From Trogon surrucura (taxonomy: Eukaryota > Chordata > Aves > Trogoniformes > Trogonidae), in contig CM036628.1 of NCBI GenBank assembly GCA_020746105.1, positions 7,140,001 to 7,204,000 on the forward strand: DNA of 64,000 nt, written 5' to 3'. Below, one piece after another: positions 49,001-58,140 of this stretch. A model generated the notes under the pieces. That model was not told the DNA's origin and did not search any database. It saw only the letters and a program-made list of their open reading frames with translations. How positions within the stretch are numbered: the stretch's first letter is position 1; each line of letters opens with the position of its first letter. The position numbers and the translations under genes are program-made.

Positions 49001-50629
49001 GAAGCGATTGATCTGCTGAAGACTCAGAAAGTTGTGCTTTTAAAATTGATGTAGATGACATGCTGGATGAACTGATGACTCCCGGGGTACTGGCAGCAGG
49101 ACTTTGTGAATACACTGAGGTTCCTGTTCATGAGCTAAGCCACAAGGAAAAAGTACGTGGCCAAAGAACATTGACCTAAACCAGACTGTTTGATGCTATT
49201 TTATTATTTTAAGTTGGACCAAACTTAGAAATGAAATGGTATTTTCCTGTTTCAGATACACGAGTGTTAGCTTTTGAAAATACCGAAATCAAATGCGTGA
49301 ATTTTTTATGTGCTTTCTTTAAAAAGCCAAAACTCACAAAAACATAAATTATGACTCAGTTGTGTGTTGATGGCAAGAAGAGAAACCCTTTCTGCTTTTT
49401 GATGTCTCCTTCACGTAGCACCGTGTGAAAATTTTATGCTCAGGTGTGCATCCCAGCCCTGTAATCACTTTTAAGCAGTAAAAAGGGATCATGAGTGAGT
49501 GTAGTTCCCTGGAACCTGGCATTCTAGAAGCCCAGGGTATAAATTACTTCCAACATCTAGTAATCCATAGGTTTCCCATTGCTCCACTTCTCCATGATTG
49601 TCTCGACAGCCCAATTAAATTCTTTTCCCTTCTTGCTCTTTCCAAAAGCTATAAACAAAGGGAGTTTGTGCAGAATAAAATAAATTGAAAGCACTTTGCA
49701 GTCAAACTTTTTTTGGCCTTTCTGTGGCGTTTGGAAGAAGGGGAGGTCTCTCTCTGCTTTTTGGGCATAACAGGCCCAGCTGCAAAAAATCCAGTGTGTT
49801 TTGTGTCTTCCTTGGACTGAGAGATGGTCAGATGTTCCAGATGAGTGTGAAAAAATGCCTAGATCTCTGATGCAGGGCAGTGCATCTCTGGTGTTTTCTG
49901 GGCACTGTCAGAACCTGTACAACCATCTTCTGTGAAGGGTTTGTTGGAGTGTGGCTCCGGGAGGTCTGCCACAAGCACAGTTCACTTGGCTGCTGCTGCG
50001 CTTCCCTCGCTGACAAGCTGGAAGGGGTCAGACTCTTGGAAAAGTGCCTGGTTAGAAGATGCTCTGCATGGAGACAGCTTTGTGAGTTCCACGCTCTTTA
50101 CATCAGAAGTTCTGTCCCAACAGGCAGGGGAAATAGTTCCTGGGAAAGGCATTTTAAGTTCAGCTGGAAGTGGCATTGATAAGGGATAGGGGTACATTTA
50201 TTGGAATATGTTTGGTATCCCATCAAGACTGTTTGCATATAGTTTTTGGCATAGTTTTCCTGCCAACTGTGTTGTTAGAGAGGGACAATTTGCTGCAACG
50301 CTTCATTTCAAATGACTGAAGAAACGCTTTCTCTAAATATTGATATACCCAAACTCAGAGGTGTTGGGTTCCTTCTGTTACTGAAGGAAATGGTGGCAGC
50401 ATTGCTGGAGAAGAGGACTCGCCATGAGAGTCAAAGTTAAGCCTTTTCTTTCTTTACCCGGCAGGTTCCAATCCATCAAAATCTGAAAGAGCTCCTTGCC
50501 ATCCGGACGGAGCTCCAGAAGAAAGTGGAAGATTTGCAGCGGGAAGCTGCCACGCGATCCATTTCCTCCTCCTCTGACAGAGGTTCATCTCCTTCCCATT
50601 CCGCCACGCCGGTGCACACCTCTGTGTGA
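12956..50629 (+). CDS. MTMR1: Myotubularin-related protein 1 (MTMR1), complete; gene-level span
   Basis: Active 3-phosphatase for PI3P and PI(3,5)P2, paralogue of MTM1. Fifteen exons join without a frame break to 1,980 nt, 659 residues plus stop; the human protein is 665. Residue layout: low-complexity Ala/Gly/Arg N-terminus (1-42), linker with [20 protein letters not shown] region (about 85-235, with [20 protein letters not shown]), phosphatase domain (about 245-600) with HCSDGWDRT (Cys432, Arg438), C-terminal coiled coil (about 607-640) and terminal HTSV, a class I PDZ ligand. The ATG at 12956 has A at -3 and G at +4; a second in-frame ATG follows at codon 11. Introns 2 (6.2 kb, with cassette exons) and 14 (12.6 kb) are the longest. 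Inclusion of both well-formed cassettes would give 684 residues. Confidence 0.97.
13172..13190 (+). repeat. Poly(G) run of 19
   Basis: Nineteen consecutive G in MTMR1 intron 1, about 90 bp after the exon 1 donor and inside the CpG island. Length is likely variable, and such runs are prone to sequencing error. Confidence 0.95.
15732..15837 (+). CDS. MTMR1: MTMR1 exon 2
   Basis: 106 nt. It completes the split Ser codon, then encodes [20 protein letters not shown] and ends VSRDYR. Acceptor tgtttttgtag, donor gtaagt at 15838. It ends on a codon boundary, which allows in-frame cassettes downstream. Confidence 0.95.
17728..17748 (+). CDS. MTMR1: Possible MTMR1 micro-exon (21 nt), weak
   Basis: Flanked by a long pyrimidine tract ending gattcag and by CAG|gtaact. 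It would encode SICLQNQ, phase 0, with no stop, in the same intron as two better cassettes. No homology is recognised, and the signal could be chance. Confidence 0.2.
18473..18496 (+). CDS. MTMR1: MTMR1 alternative cassette exon, 24 nt
   Basis: Acceptor atattttaacag, donor CGG|gtaaga. Eight codons, VYRRPVMR, phase 0 on both sides, so inclusion between exons 2 and 3 keeps frame. Human MTMR1 is known to have alternative exons in this intron, with muscle-specific use disturbed in myotonic dystrophy (established for the gene). That this is the orthologue of one of them is inference from position, phase and splice sites. Confidence 0.72.
20677..20727 (+). CDS. MTMR1: MTMR1 alternative cassette exon, 51 nt
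   Basis: Acceptor gcctcatgcaatgcag, donor CAG|gtggca (weak at +3/+4, as is common for cassettes). Seventeen codons, [17 protein letters not shown], phase 0 at both ends, hydrophilic and acidic. The acceptor region is rich in TGCT/TGCC (YGCY) elements of the kind bound by muscleblind-like proteins. Position in intron 2 fits the known muscle-regulated alternative exons of mammalian MTMR1; exact orthology is inferred. Confidence 0.78.
22041..22116 (+). CDS. MTMR1: MTMR1 exon 3
   Basis: 76 nt. Encodes [20 protein letters not shown], then SIKVI, start of the PH-GRAM region. Acceptor tttctgccag, donor gtaagc at 22117; ends one base into a codon. Confidence 0.96.
22962..23056 (+). CDS. MTMR1: MTMR1 exon 4 (PH-GRAM)
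   Basis: 95 nt. After the split Ala codon it encodes [20 protein letters not shown], then [11 protein letters not shown], the first beta strands of the PH-GRAM fold. Acceptor ctcttttccag, donor gtaaga at 23057. Confidence 0.96.
23273..23380 (+). CDS. MTMR1: MTMR1 exon 5 (PH-GRAM)
   Basis: 108 nt, 36 codons: [20 protein letters not shown], then [16 protein letters not shown]. Acceptor tgcaaatttcag, donor gtatgg at 23381. Confidence 0.96.
23778..23879 (+). CDS. MTMR1: MTMR1 exon 6 (PH-GRAM)
   Basis: 102 nt, 34 codons: [20 protein letters not shown], then [14 protein letters not shown]. Acceptor tttttgacag, donor gtaagt at 23880. Confidence 0.95.
24569..24652 (+). CDS. MTMR1: MTMR1 exon 7
   Basis: 84 nt, 28 codons: [20 protein letters not shown], then PMAEYKRQ, the linker between PH-GRAM and phosphatase domains. 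Acceptor gttgtctttag, donor gtaagg at 24653. Confidence 0.96.
25253..25402 (+). CDS. MTMR1: MTMR1 exon 8
   Basis: 150 nt, 50 codons, beginning [20 protein letters not shown] and ending [10 protein letters not shown], the N-terminal part of the phosphatase domain. Acceptor gctttcttacag, donor gtaagt at 25403. Confidence 0.96.
26179..26367 (+). CDS. MTMR1: MTMR1 exon 9
   Basis: 189 nt, 63 codons, [20 protein letters not shown] through [15 protein letters not shown]. Acceptor with an excellent pyrimidine tract (tttttttttcccccag), donor gtaggt at 26368. Confidence 0.97.
26535..26772 (+). mobile_element. CR1 LINE 3'-end fragment, sense (MTMR1 intron 9)
   Basis: 5'-truncated CR1 tail running from atggctgcaagttg, through ggctggatattaagaagtt and ggttggactcgatgatctc, to agattctgtgag. 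Non-coding by decay, inserted about 170 bp downstream of exon 9. Confidence 0.93.
27059..27244 (+). CDS. MTMR1: MTMR1 exon 10
   Basis: 186 nt, 62 codons: [20 protein letters not shown] to THWLEYIR. Acceptor tggatgacag, donor gtaaaa at 27245. Exactly the same length as its MTM1 counterpart at 748-933. Confidence 0.97.
29925..30005. repeat. AT-rich simple repeat, partly palindromic
   Basis: About 80 bp of alternating TA and ATT/AAT units (atatatatac, tatatatatta and similar), able to fold back on itself. Likely polymorphic. It lies about 250 bp upstream of the MTMR1 catalytic exon. Confidence 0.9.
30221..30250 (+). repeat. MTMR1: (TTTG)n tract forming the acceptor of MTMR1 exon 11
   Basis: Five or so TTTG units run directly into ttttttgtttaag, which precedes the catalytic exon. 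The polypyrimidine tract of this essential exon is therefore a microsatellite. Confidence 0.9.
30253..30459 (+). CDS. MTMR1: MTMR1 exon 11, catalytic (CX5R)
   Basis: 207 nt, 69 codons: [19 protein letters not shown], then [15 protein letters not shown]. The Cys codon is 30322-30324 and the Arg codon 30340-30342, residues 432 and 438 of the predicted protein. Donor gtaaga at 30460. The acceptor tract is the TTTG microsatellite ending ttaag. Same length as the MTM1 catalytic exon. Confidence 0.97.
31258..31350 (+). CDS. MTMR1: MTMR1 exon 12
   Basis: 93 nt, 31 codons: [16 protein letters not shown], then [15 protein letters not shown]. Acceptor ttgactttcag, donor gtaaga at 31351. Confidence 0.97.
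31351..36286 (+). other. MTMR1: MTMR1 intron 12, no recognised content
   Basis: A 4.9-kb intron. A few short homopolymer and ATT runs (for example near 35,050-35,070) are visible. No exon, RNA gene or CR1 copy was recognised. Confidence 0.5.
36287..36400 (+). CDS. MTMR1: MTMR1 exon 13
   Basis: 114 nt, 38 codons: [20 protein letters not shown], then [18 protein letters not shown]. Acceptor gtttatttcag, donor gtaaag at 36401. Confidence 0.97.
37674..37850 (+). CDS. MTMR1: MTMR1 exon 14
   Basis: 177 nt, 59 codons: [20 protein letters not shown] through [18 protein letters not shown], the end of the phosphatase domain. Acceptor tttttttgatcag, donor gtatga at 37851 (weaker than consensus). Confidence 0.97.
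43775..43792 (+). other. G-quadruplex-type motif in a purine-rich tract
   Basis: Four G runs (4, 4, 3 and 4 G) separated by single A residues, inside a longer GA-rich stretch of MTMR1 intron 14. The short loops fit a stable quadruplex on the sense strand. Confidence 0.8.
44422..44437 (-). mobile_element. CR1 LINE 3' terminus, antisense (left piece of split copy)
   Basis: catagaatcatagaat is the reverse complement of the terminal CR1 repeat. The rest of this antisense copy appears to resume at about 44,850, beyond an inserted sense CR1. Confidence 0.75.
44437..44849 (+). mobile_element. CR1 LINE fragment, sense, inserted into another CR1
   Basis: About 410 bp with a still-open frame (44436-44768, 110 codons) matching the C-terminus of the CR1 ORF2 reverse-transcriptase protein: [37 protein letters not shown] and [18 protein letters not shown]. 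It ends with the CR1 3' tail ttggacttgatgatctt. 5'-truncated, so not autonomous. The open frame suggests it is the youngest copy of the cluster. Confidence 0.93.
44850..45032 (-). mobile_element. CR1 LINE fragment, antisense (right piece of split copy)
   Basis: Continues the antisense CR1 begun at 44422: gacctctaagttcatctag, the complement of the 3' tail, through ctccagggacggtgactcca to agtaaagaaattattcctaa. Its truncated 5' end abuts the next copy. Confidence 0.88.
45033..45402 (-). mobile_element. CR1 LINE fragment, antisense
   Basis: Begins at the 3' tail (ataaaatggcctaagttgg) and extends into ORF2. On the minus strand 45111-45302 stays open and reads [20 protein letters not shown], then [18 protein letters not shown]. 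Ends at the complement of gttcagtcctgaaaagaga. Confidence 0.92.
45403..45500 (-). mobile_element. CR1 LINE fragment, antisense, short
   Basis: aatatccaatctaaacctc through cccatcctatcactagcaac repeats a CR1 segment already present in the adjoining copy, so it is a separate insertion. It carries a small internal duplication of ataaatatcca. Confidence 0.8.
46837..46880 (+). repeat. AT-rich direct repeat
   Basis: atttatgtataact occurs at 46837-46850 and again at 46867-46880, flanking a TA dinucleotide run. Simple-sequence origin. Confidence 0.85.
50465..50629 (+). CDS. MTMR1: MTMR1 exon 15, terminal coding exon
   Basis: 54 codons plus TGA at 50627-50629. Acceptor ctttctttacccggcag. Encodes [20 protein letters not shown], then [12 protein letters not shown] (coiled coil), a Ser-rich stretch, and terminal HTSV, a class I PDZ-binding motif also present at the end of human MTMR1. 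Confidence 0.96.
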   Translation, partial: VPIHQNLKELLAIRTELQKKVEDLQREAATRSISSSSDRGSSPSHSATPVHTSV

Positions 50630-51674
50630 CGTGTAACAAAAGCCATGTGAAAAAATTGGTGTCAGGTAGCAGAGAGGGAGGGCAAAATGCTTTTCCCGTC
50701 ACAAAAGGATTGTGAGTGACTTGTAATTGCTATGATCTACATGCCTTACTCCGTGTCTGATATTATCATGATGAGGCCAAAAAGAGCTTCAGTAGATGTG
50801 ATGTATTTCCTTGTTGGCAGTTCCCACATGTGTTTTGACAGCTCTAGCTAAATCACCAATTGTGAAATTAAACTTTGGGTTGAGCAACTAACAATTTAAC
50901 CATCCTAAAAAGGAATCCATCTGCCAAGCAGACAGAAGAGTGGCTCTCGCACTGCCGAGGGTACCATCCATGCCTGGTTGAGAGAATCGGTCGGAATGCC
51001 GCGTGATGCTTACACACAACGTTTTTCTGAATGGGAGCTCCTTACTTCACTCAGTAATATATTTTTTTTGGCTAGAGCAATTTATTTTTTCTAGGTAATT
51101 AATGCACTTGGAAATTGATTTTAAAAGAAGTGTTTTCCAGTGTAGTCGGTTTTACATTTTGACTAAATATGCCATTAAAAGTTAAGCTGGATTTATCAAG
51201 TAAACCACACTGACTTGTATGATGTAATATATTGGGTAAAGCATGTATTTTAGGGTTTTTAATGCCTTTTGTACGAGTTGAAATAGTCTTTTGACTGTTT
51301 AGCTTATTGTTCAGTTTCAGCCTCCTGAGCGAGGGGTAAACTTATTCTTGTCAAGGTCTTGTACAAAGTAAGAGTTTGTTTTCTAGCAAATGGTAATATT
51401 TGGGGTTGGAAAGACATCCAGCTGTGTAAATTGTATAGTCTGTATAGCTCCACGTTTGGTTAAGCGTGTTTTGTTTCAAAGTGTACACACAAAACGCAAA
51501 GCTGTGTCCATTTATGCACATATGTATGTGATGGTCAACATATGCAGATTTCCGTGGTTTTATGCTGTTCCGCAAATGGATCCTGCCAATCCAAACTGTT
51601 TCAAAGACCTTAACTTGTAATGACTTTGTTTGACAGAGTTTTTAAATAATGTGATCTTCATTGGTTTTTCTTGA

Positions 51675-51680
51675 AATAAA
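51675..51680 (+). terminator. MTMR1: MTMR1 poly(A) signal AATAAA
   Basis: Canonical hexamer in cttgaaataaagcc followed by a T-rich stretch (ctttttgtttttttaaaa), about 1.05 kb after the stop. Best candidate 3' end. Confidence 0.65.
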
Positions 51681-52334
51681 GCCTCTCGGCTTTTTGTTTT
51701 TTTAAAATGCTGGTAGAATTTTTTTTCTGTGAAGTGAATAATTTAACTGTGTTTTCATATAGAATATACATTCCCAACTTTCTTTCATCTCCCTCCCAAA
51801 ATATTCACATCAGACAGATTTGATTACTGTAACATCCAACCTTTTTAAAAAAATGACTCGGTGGCCTTCTTGCAAGGCCCGAAAATGGCGTACGCCGAGA
51901 TTTCCCCCTGGATTGTTTCCTTGCTGTGTTCCGTGAGAATCTGGTTCTTTTCTGTAGGGCACCTAAATACTGCAGCTCTGCTTTTTGACCTGTGCCTGTA
52001 TTGCTCCAAGTTCTGCTGGTGGGAATTAAGCCCCGTTCTTGAGAGCCAGCTGGTTCTGGGTGCCGACTGGGGTTTTTTGCTGTCTCTTGAGTATTTGTTT
52101 ATTACTGCCCGTTTGTTCTGAAGAAGCGACGGCGCTTCTCTGTTCCTCTGCGTTCCTGCGCGCAGCAGCGCTTGGTAAAGGAGCGAGGTTTGCTGCTGAG
52201 CGCTCTTGCAGGTTCAGCTGGAAAGGCTGATGCACTGTACCCGGTCTTACAAGTTTACTGTGCAGTGCAGGGGATTTCAACATGTCCTTTTTATTATAGT
52301 GAATGCATTTTTATAATAGATACTCACCTAGGAG

Positions 52335-52340
52335 AATAAA
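52335..52340 (+). terminator. MTMR1: Second candidate MTMR1 poly(A) signal
   Basis: AATAAA in ggagaataaagtttgcagtg, with GT-rich sequence just after it. Could mark a longer 3' UTR. Confidence 0.4.
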
Positions 52341-55312
52341 GTTTGCAGTGTCTCATCTCGTAATGATTCTGCTGAGCGGGATGCCAGCAGTCAGTTTTAC
52401 GTTGCCAAAATATGTTGAGCTGGTGTTGAATTAAACTCTTCCATACTTTGGATTTCCTTGACGTTTTAACTGTATATTAAAGCAAAGCACATTATCTCTA
52501 AAATGCAGTGCTAAAGAAAATCTTTTGAAGTTTTTTTTCTCTTTATTGGTGCTAATAATCACAACATTTCCTCTATCATTATTGTAAAAGCGATATCTGG
52601 ATTAGCTGGGGCATACTAACGTTTTTTAAAGCTTAAGATTCCTAGAGCTAAAATCTGTGCGTTTTGCGTAGAAGAATCCCAGTTATTTCAGCTGGCTGGC
52701 TGTTGATCCGGACATTTCCACACAGCTCAGTGAGTCTTCTCTGATCTGAGGGAGGAGCCCTGCTGTTCCATGTGTGAGCACGGTGGGTGTTTTTGTGTGT
52801 CCTTAGCATGGAAACTTTCAGAGGTACTGGAGAGTTGGTATGTGCTGGTTAAAGTGTAGTTTTATATTAAAGAGATGACTGTACTCAGTCTGCTTCCCAA
52901 TAATTGGATTTTTTCCTACTGATTTAACAACTAATTCTGTCATTATTTTTTGTTTTTCAATAAGGCAGTATTGAACTGGTTGAGGAAAAGAGCAGAACCC
53001 TGTCTGGTGCACCTTGGACAGAACTAGTAATTTCTCATTCAACAGCTGGATCTTCTTTTGCTTTGGTTTTTGGTCTTGACTCTGCAGAGCATGAAGGGAA
53101 TGTGCAAAGTCAGCAAGCGGTTAAATTTGAGGTAGGATTTCCCTGTTATCAATGAATGACATGTGAGAGGGGGAACAACCTGAATCCTGTCCCAGAACAG
53201 CAGGAAGCCTTGGTAACCAACTGAAACTTTGGTTTGCTTGTAAAGTCTGATCATCAGCATCAGACACTTTGCCATTTTAGTCCTTTTTCTGAGCTGAATT
53301 ACCCTTTTTTCTTCCTTTGTAGATAAATTTTTTGTTTGTTTCATTGAAATGGAAGGTGGCTTTTAAAGCTGATAAATGCTCCTGTCTGCCTGGTTTTGTT
53401 CCCTGTATAGGGAGCCTTCCTCTCAAGGAGTTAAAGCTTTAAACAAGAAGTGCTTGATTTTTCTTTTTTTTTTCCCTGAGAAAAGCTGCCCTAATTCATA
53501 GGCTGTAGTAGTAACATCAAGAATGGCCGATTCTCTAAAAGCTGGAAATAAGGAATCAACAGCTCTCCACGTGCATTGAGACGCAGAGCAGAGGACAGAG
53601 TAAAATGGGCAATTTAGAGTATTCCCCTGGTGAAGCATTTATGTTAAGAAGCAAAAAGGAATGTCTGTTTGCTGAGAGATCACATCTGCTGAATTAAGCG
53701 GGTGTCATGGTTGAGATCTTTTGACCGCCAGGTCATGTACAGTTGGCAAGCGAGACTTTTGTTTCTGCAAGCAAGAGGGGCCAGAAGCAGCCAGTTTGAC
53801 ATATAAACCGCCTTTTTTTGACTGTGGGACTAAGCACTGCATACAAAGGTGAAAGCTTAGTTTGCACTGCATGGGAGACTCATCTGCTGGATGTGGAAAG
53901 CCAAAGAAAACTGCAGGAAATGTAGGGCAGCGAAAAGGACCAAAAACCAGCCGTGCTGAGTCCAGCCAGGGCCTCCACGTTAGTCCATGGGTGACCCGAG
54001 GAGAGCGCACGTGTGTGAGCAAGTCCTTCATTTGCTACCCTTAAAGTTTTCATAATGTTACTTGTTTTGTCACAAAGTTCAATATGTTTTGTTTTTGAAA
54101 GTAAAGTCTTCAGTGTAGTTCCAGGTGATATACAATGAGGACATAGCCCACCATTTGCAGTTCAATTCCAACATGAAAAAAAACCACAAAAAGTCAGGTC
54201 TAAAATGTCTTAGGAGTCAACTTGGTTTATTTGGTGTTTTCCAATCGTAGTGAAATTTCTGATTTTTACCCCCACGATCCTTACATTAGCAAAATGAATC
54301 GTATTTTCTTACAGCATAACATTCAACCTTCGTGTGGAATAGATCACTTCTGCGTTACCAAACACCACGCCTCGCTTTTAAGTAAGGACTTAAAGGATTC
54401 TCTAATTTCACAACAGCATCGTTGCTGAACTTCATTTGTTCCTGAACCTCCTTTGTTGCAGAAGCAGATTTTTAAAGCCTTAGCCTGTCGACTCATCTTG
54501 CTTTTTCAGAATTTGAAATGGTATTATGGACTAATTTCACTTTTATCACAATAAATGAGTAGTTAAGAATGACAATATAGCACTTATAAGGGTTCATTAG
54601 TGGAGCTGCATGAAAATGACCTAGTTTATAGTGCCGAAAAATTCTGAAATTCATGTCAGAGTGATCTCTACAAAGGAACCTAAACTGAAGAAACTGCTAC
54701 AGTATTGCCAAAGGAAAATGCAAGTAATTGATAGAACAAACAACAGGAAAAGAGCATGTTAAATTCTTTCAATTCTCTGTTTGAGAAACCTTTTCTGAAT
54801 CATTTTATTAAAAATAGCTTTAATTAAGCCGAACTGAGGTGTGGTTAAAAAAAAGCTCACAACATAGGTAGCACAGCACATAAACTCTCAGGACAGCTGT
54901 ATACATTTTGGACTCATGAAAAAAAATAGTAATCCCAGTTTTCCAGTGGTTTGTGGCCCTGTTTTATAAAGGATGAGAAAGTTTGTAACATGTATATATA
55001 GACCCTAAGTGCAGGATTGTTAAAAATTCCATATCCAGATTTAAAGAGAATAGATATTAATTAAATGAAAGTAGTTAGAAAAGTTAGTGCTGGGTCAGTT
55101 GCTCCAGAACTCGGATCACTACTGGGAAAATACACAGGAATCCTCTCCGTTGCTGTAATGTCTAAAATACAGGTGATGGATAAAGTCCCTATTTCTCAGA
55201 GACTGGTCTGACTGTTAGGATCAAGGAGACAGGCCACAACAAAAAGCGATTTGAGCCTTCACTGATACTTAACACATTAGGACTTCCATTTTTTCTCCAG
55301 TTTTGAGGAGCA

Positions 55313-55433
55313 TCATAGAATCGTTTGGGTTGGAAAAGACCTTTAAGATCATCGAGTCCAACCGCTAACCCAGCAAGGCCAGGTCCACCACTAAACCATG
55401 TCCCGAAGTACCACATCTACATGTCTTTTAAAT
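55313..55433 (-). mobile_element. CR1 LINE 3'-end fragment, antisense
   Basis: tcatagaatcgtttgggttg through agatcatcgagtccaaccg to ccacatctacatgtctttta is the complement of a CR1 tail. About 120 bp, 5'-truncated. Confidence 0.92.
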
Positions 55434-56601
55434 GAGAAGAACAAGTTTAATTGGTTTACTGCAGTATTTGTCAATATTTTCCTATCTGAAATCCTAGAGA
55501 AAGAGATCTTGAATTCTGTTACTGTAAATTTTTGAGGAAGTGCTTTCACTGTGCATTTATGGCTTGGCAAATGCCTAGAAATCACACTGAGGTGTAAATA
55601 TTCACCAAACTCATAGAAAAAAACCTTGGGGAAAGGAGCGCCGTCTGTGTTCTAAAAACTGGGTGCTTTTTTTCAGTGAAACAGTTTTGGGGTTTTTTTA
55701 AGAATTGCAGTATTTGTGGATTAGACACGTTTCTCCTGTGTTCTAGTGTCCGAGCTTCCCAAAGGAGGGGCAGGTGCTGTAGTCTTTAAGCACTGCTGGA
55801 CGCTGTCCGCTCGACAAACAGGGAGGGCACGGTAATGGAAATGGGAAAAAAACCCGATGATCTGCACCTACAGGAAACAGTCACCAGCAAAAGGAGAAAT
55901 GGAATTAGAGTCACTTGATCTAAGCTAGGGAAACAGCTGTGCTCATCAGTGCCACGTTGTAACATGTCAATAACTACAATAACTTTCTAAAAACATTTTT
56001 CACGCTGCAGCTTTCCAATGTGTTTGGCTAAAAAAGAAAAAGAGGCGAGAAGAACATGCGATGGTGCTTGGCAATGGGGACAGAAGAAGCTCAGCTGCGT
56101 GGCTTCGTCGGCATCCCAGCTCCTGCCCGTGATGATCCGAATCCTGCAGACCACACCTCCTCCACAAAAATCCTTCTCTGGGAGCAAGCAAACAGGGACT
56201 GCATCTCATCTCTGTTTCCTCTGCTTCTATTCTCTGAGCAGCCAATAATTAAATATTTTTTGGTTTCTGATCCAAACACATTTATAAAATAAAGCAGCAA
56301 TAGTTCGTACCAGTAGTGCTGAATACACGCGAGGCACCATATATCCCTAGAACTCGTCCTCCTCATAAAACACTGTGGCAGTTCTGCCAGAGCTAACGTA
56401 AGGCTTTAAAAATGCAAGTGTTAAAAAGAGCATAAAGATTTGTGCAGCTATTGCAAAATACTCAGCCATGTTACTAGGCAATTTCCTTTCCACTGGAGCT
56501 GTTAGGCAGCAATGCTCCTAGGCTGCTTCCCCTCCTGGCAAGGCCTTCTGGAAGCTGGGTCTCCCTGAAAGCTGTGAATTTGTACATCAGACTGAAAGGC
56601 C

Positions 56602-56619
56602 TTTTTTTTTTTTTTTTTT
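56602..56619 (-). repeat. T18 / A18 homopolymer
   Basis: Eighteen T on the plus strand, equal to A18 on the CD99L2 sense strand. It may be genomic A-rich sequence that would cause internal priming in cDNA libraries. Confidence 0.9.
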
Positions 56620-58075
56620 AAATACACATTCACAAAATATGAGATTTGCAAAACCGTACAAAATGCACACATTTCAGGTTTACATATAAATAGTGAGTAT
56701 CTCTTACACCACGTAAAGTGACTTTTTCTTCACTTGAGAACATGCTTTATAAGCAACCATTGATTTGGATGAACATACTGGAAAGTGTCGGTATCGCTCT
56801 TCTAGCAGTGATAAAGAGTTGGGGCAGATGAGAAACACACGAATTCTTGCAAGATAATGAATGTCAGGTTTTGATACAGGTTCCACAGCACTGAAGAGGG
56901 TTGTGTGAGCACTCATGTGGGATCGAGGAGCCATCGTGGCAGCAGCCCAGTGCCCTGCTGAGCACCATTCGTGACCCAACGCTTCTCAGAAAGCTGCCGG
57001 AACCCCTCGCAGGATGGTGTGGAGGATCCATCCTCTCAGAAGATTCTGCCTTTTTTAAAGGTTAGTCAGTGGCACAAAGGATGAAGCTTTATATCCTTTT
57101 TCTGCCTCGGGTGCCAGGGAGTGCTCTCAATGCTGCTGATAAAAGGAGGTGGGGGGATGGCATCTTGCCAAGCGTGACTTCTCTTGTGGTAGTGAGCATC
57201 AGAGGTCTTAAACGACACCTACTTTGTTTTTCTTTCAGGTTAAATCTGTGACCTGTTCTAGCATGAATGAGACCCGAACCTGCCCTTGAAAGCATCCAAA
57301 CATGCAGAGTTTTTATATTTGGCGTCACGCAGAAACTGCATCACTTGGCACCTTCAGTTGCCTTCTGATCTCCAGCATAGCCAAGCGTTCAAATGGTGAT
57401 TTGCTAAAAGCAAACTCTCTGCGTGCTGCTGTTACCTGTAGTTATGACTTGGCATGAAAATCAGGTCCTTTGATTTGGTTAGAAGCCCAGCGCTGCGTGG
57501 TGGTGAAGCAACCTCAACTCCTGGCTTCGGGATGGGGAGTCGCCTGCCTCAGCCCGAGGCCCACCCGTAGGCACTTCATTTTTAGGTGCAGCTACGGTAA
57601 AGCCCTCAGCCTGCCCTCAGGAAACGTGCAGTTTTCATCACCCCCGCTGGAAAGGCCGTGCCCATGGCTGATGGCAGAAGTTGGCTGGAGGTGCTTTACA
57701 AAGCGCGCGGACTGGTTTGCTTTGGATTGCGATTTACAGGCACTTCACTGTCCTCACTCCTGGAAGCTTTTCTGCTTCTTGAAAAAGACCTTGTGTCCTA
57801 ATTGAAAACTGACCGCTACTGAAGTACCTTCTGTTGGTTTGCACACAACTGGACATCAAACCTACAATACTACTTTGATGTAAACATGTACCCCTCTACA
57901 AAAAAATAAACACGTACAACCACTCTAACCCTAAAGCCTAGAGCAATAAGAAGCCAGTTCAAGCCTAAGTACACATTAAATAGCTTTGGAGTCAAATTAA
58001 ATAAAAGGCTAAATTACAAGAATGTACGCTCTCCATTCGCTGCTGACTGATGCTTTTCTAGCCCCAGGTCACGTT

Positions 58076-58140
58076 TTAAATCTTCGCACTGTCTTGTTTT
58101 GGTGGTTCTGCGGACTGTGTTTGCAGTACTGAATATTTAA
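58076..58140 (-). CDS. CD99L2: CD99L2 terminal coding exon
   Basis: 2 nt plus 20 codons plus stop (complement of 58076-58078). Encodes KYSVLQTQSAEPPKQDSAKI after the split Val codon; human ends KYSTLHTQSAEPPPPPEPARI-like. Acceptor on the minus strand cttctttctccctag. Confidence 0.94.

Larger units (their letters stand above)
37851..50464 (+). other. MTMR1: MTMR1 intron 14 (12.6 kb)
   Basis: The largest intron of the window, separating the phosphatase core from the final coiled-coil exon. It holds the CR1 cluster at 44.4-45.5 kb, a G-quadruplex motif near 43,780 and an AT direct repeat near 46,850. I recognised no further exon or nested gene. Confidence 0.6.
50630..52345 (+). other. MTMR1: MTMR1 3' UTR, likely extent
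   Basis: Non-coding sequence after the stop with AATAAA at 51675-51680, followed by a T-rich element, and again at 52335-52340. Two 3' ends are possible; the first has the better downstream element. Confidence 0.6.
52346..58075. other. Convergent interval MTMR1 / CD99L2, including the unresolved CD99L2 3' UTR
   Basis: No protein-coding exon recognised. The CD99L2 3' UTR must begin at 58075 and run leftwards. I see no AATAAA on the minus strand within about 1.4 kb; the nearest minus-strand hexamers are at 54804-54809 and 54226-54231, so the 3' end is unresolved. Contains one antisense CR1 fragment (55313-55433) and a T18 run (56602-56619). Confidence 0.5.

Noticed and set aside
53700-54060. 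Possible retroviral LTR (starts tgtcatggttgag, TATA-like catataaacc)
   Set aside because: No matching second LTR, no target-site duplication and no primer-binding site seen; too weak to call.
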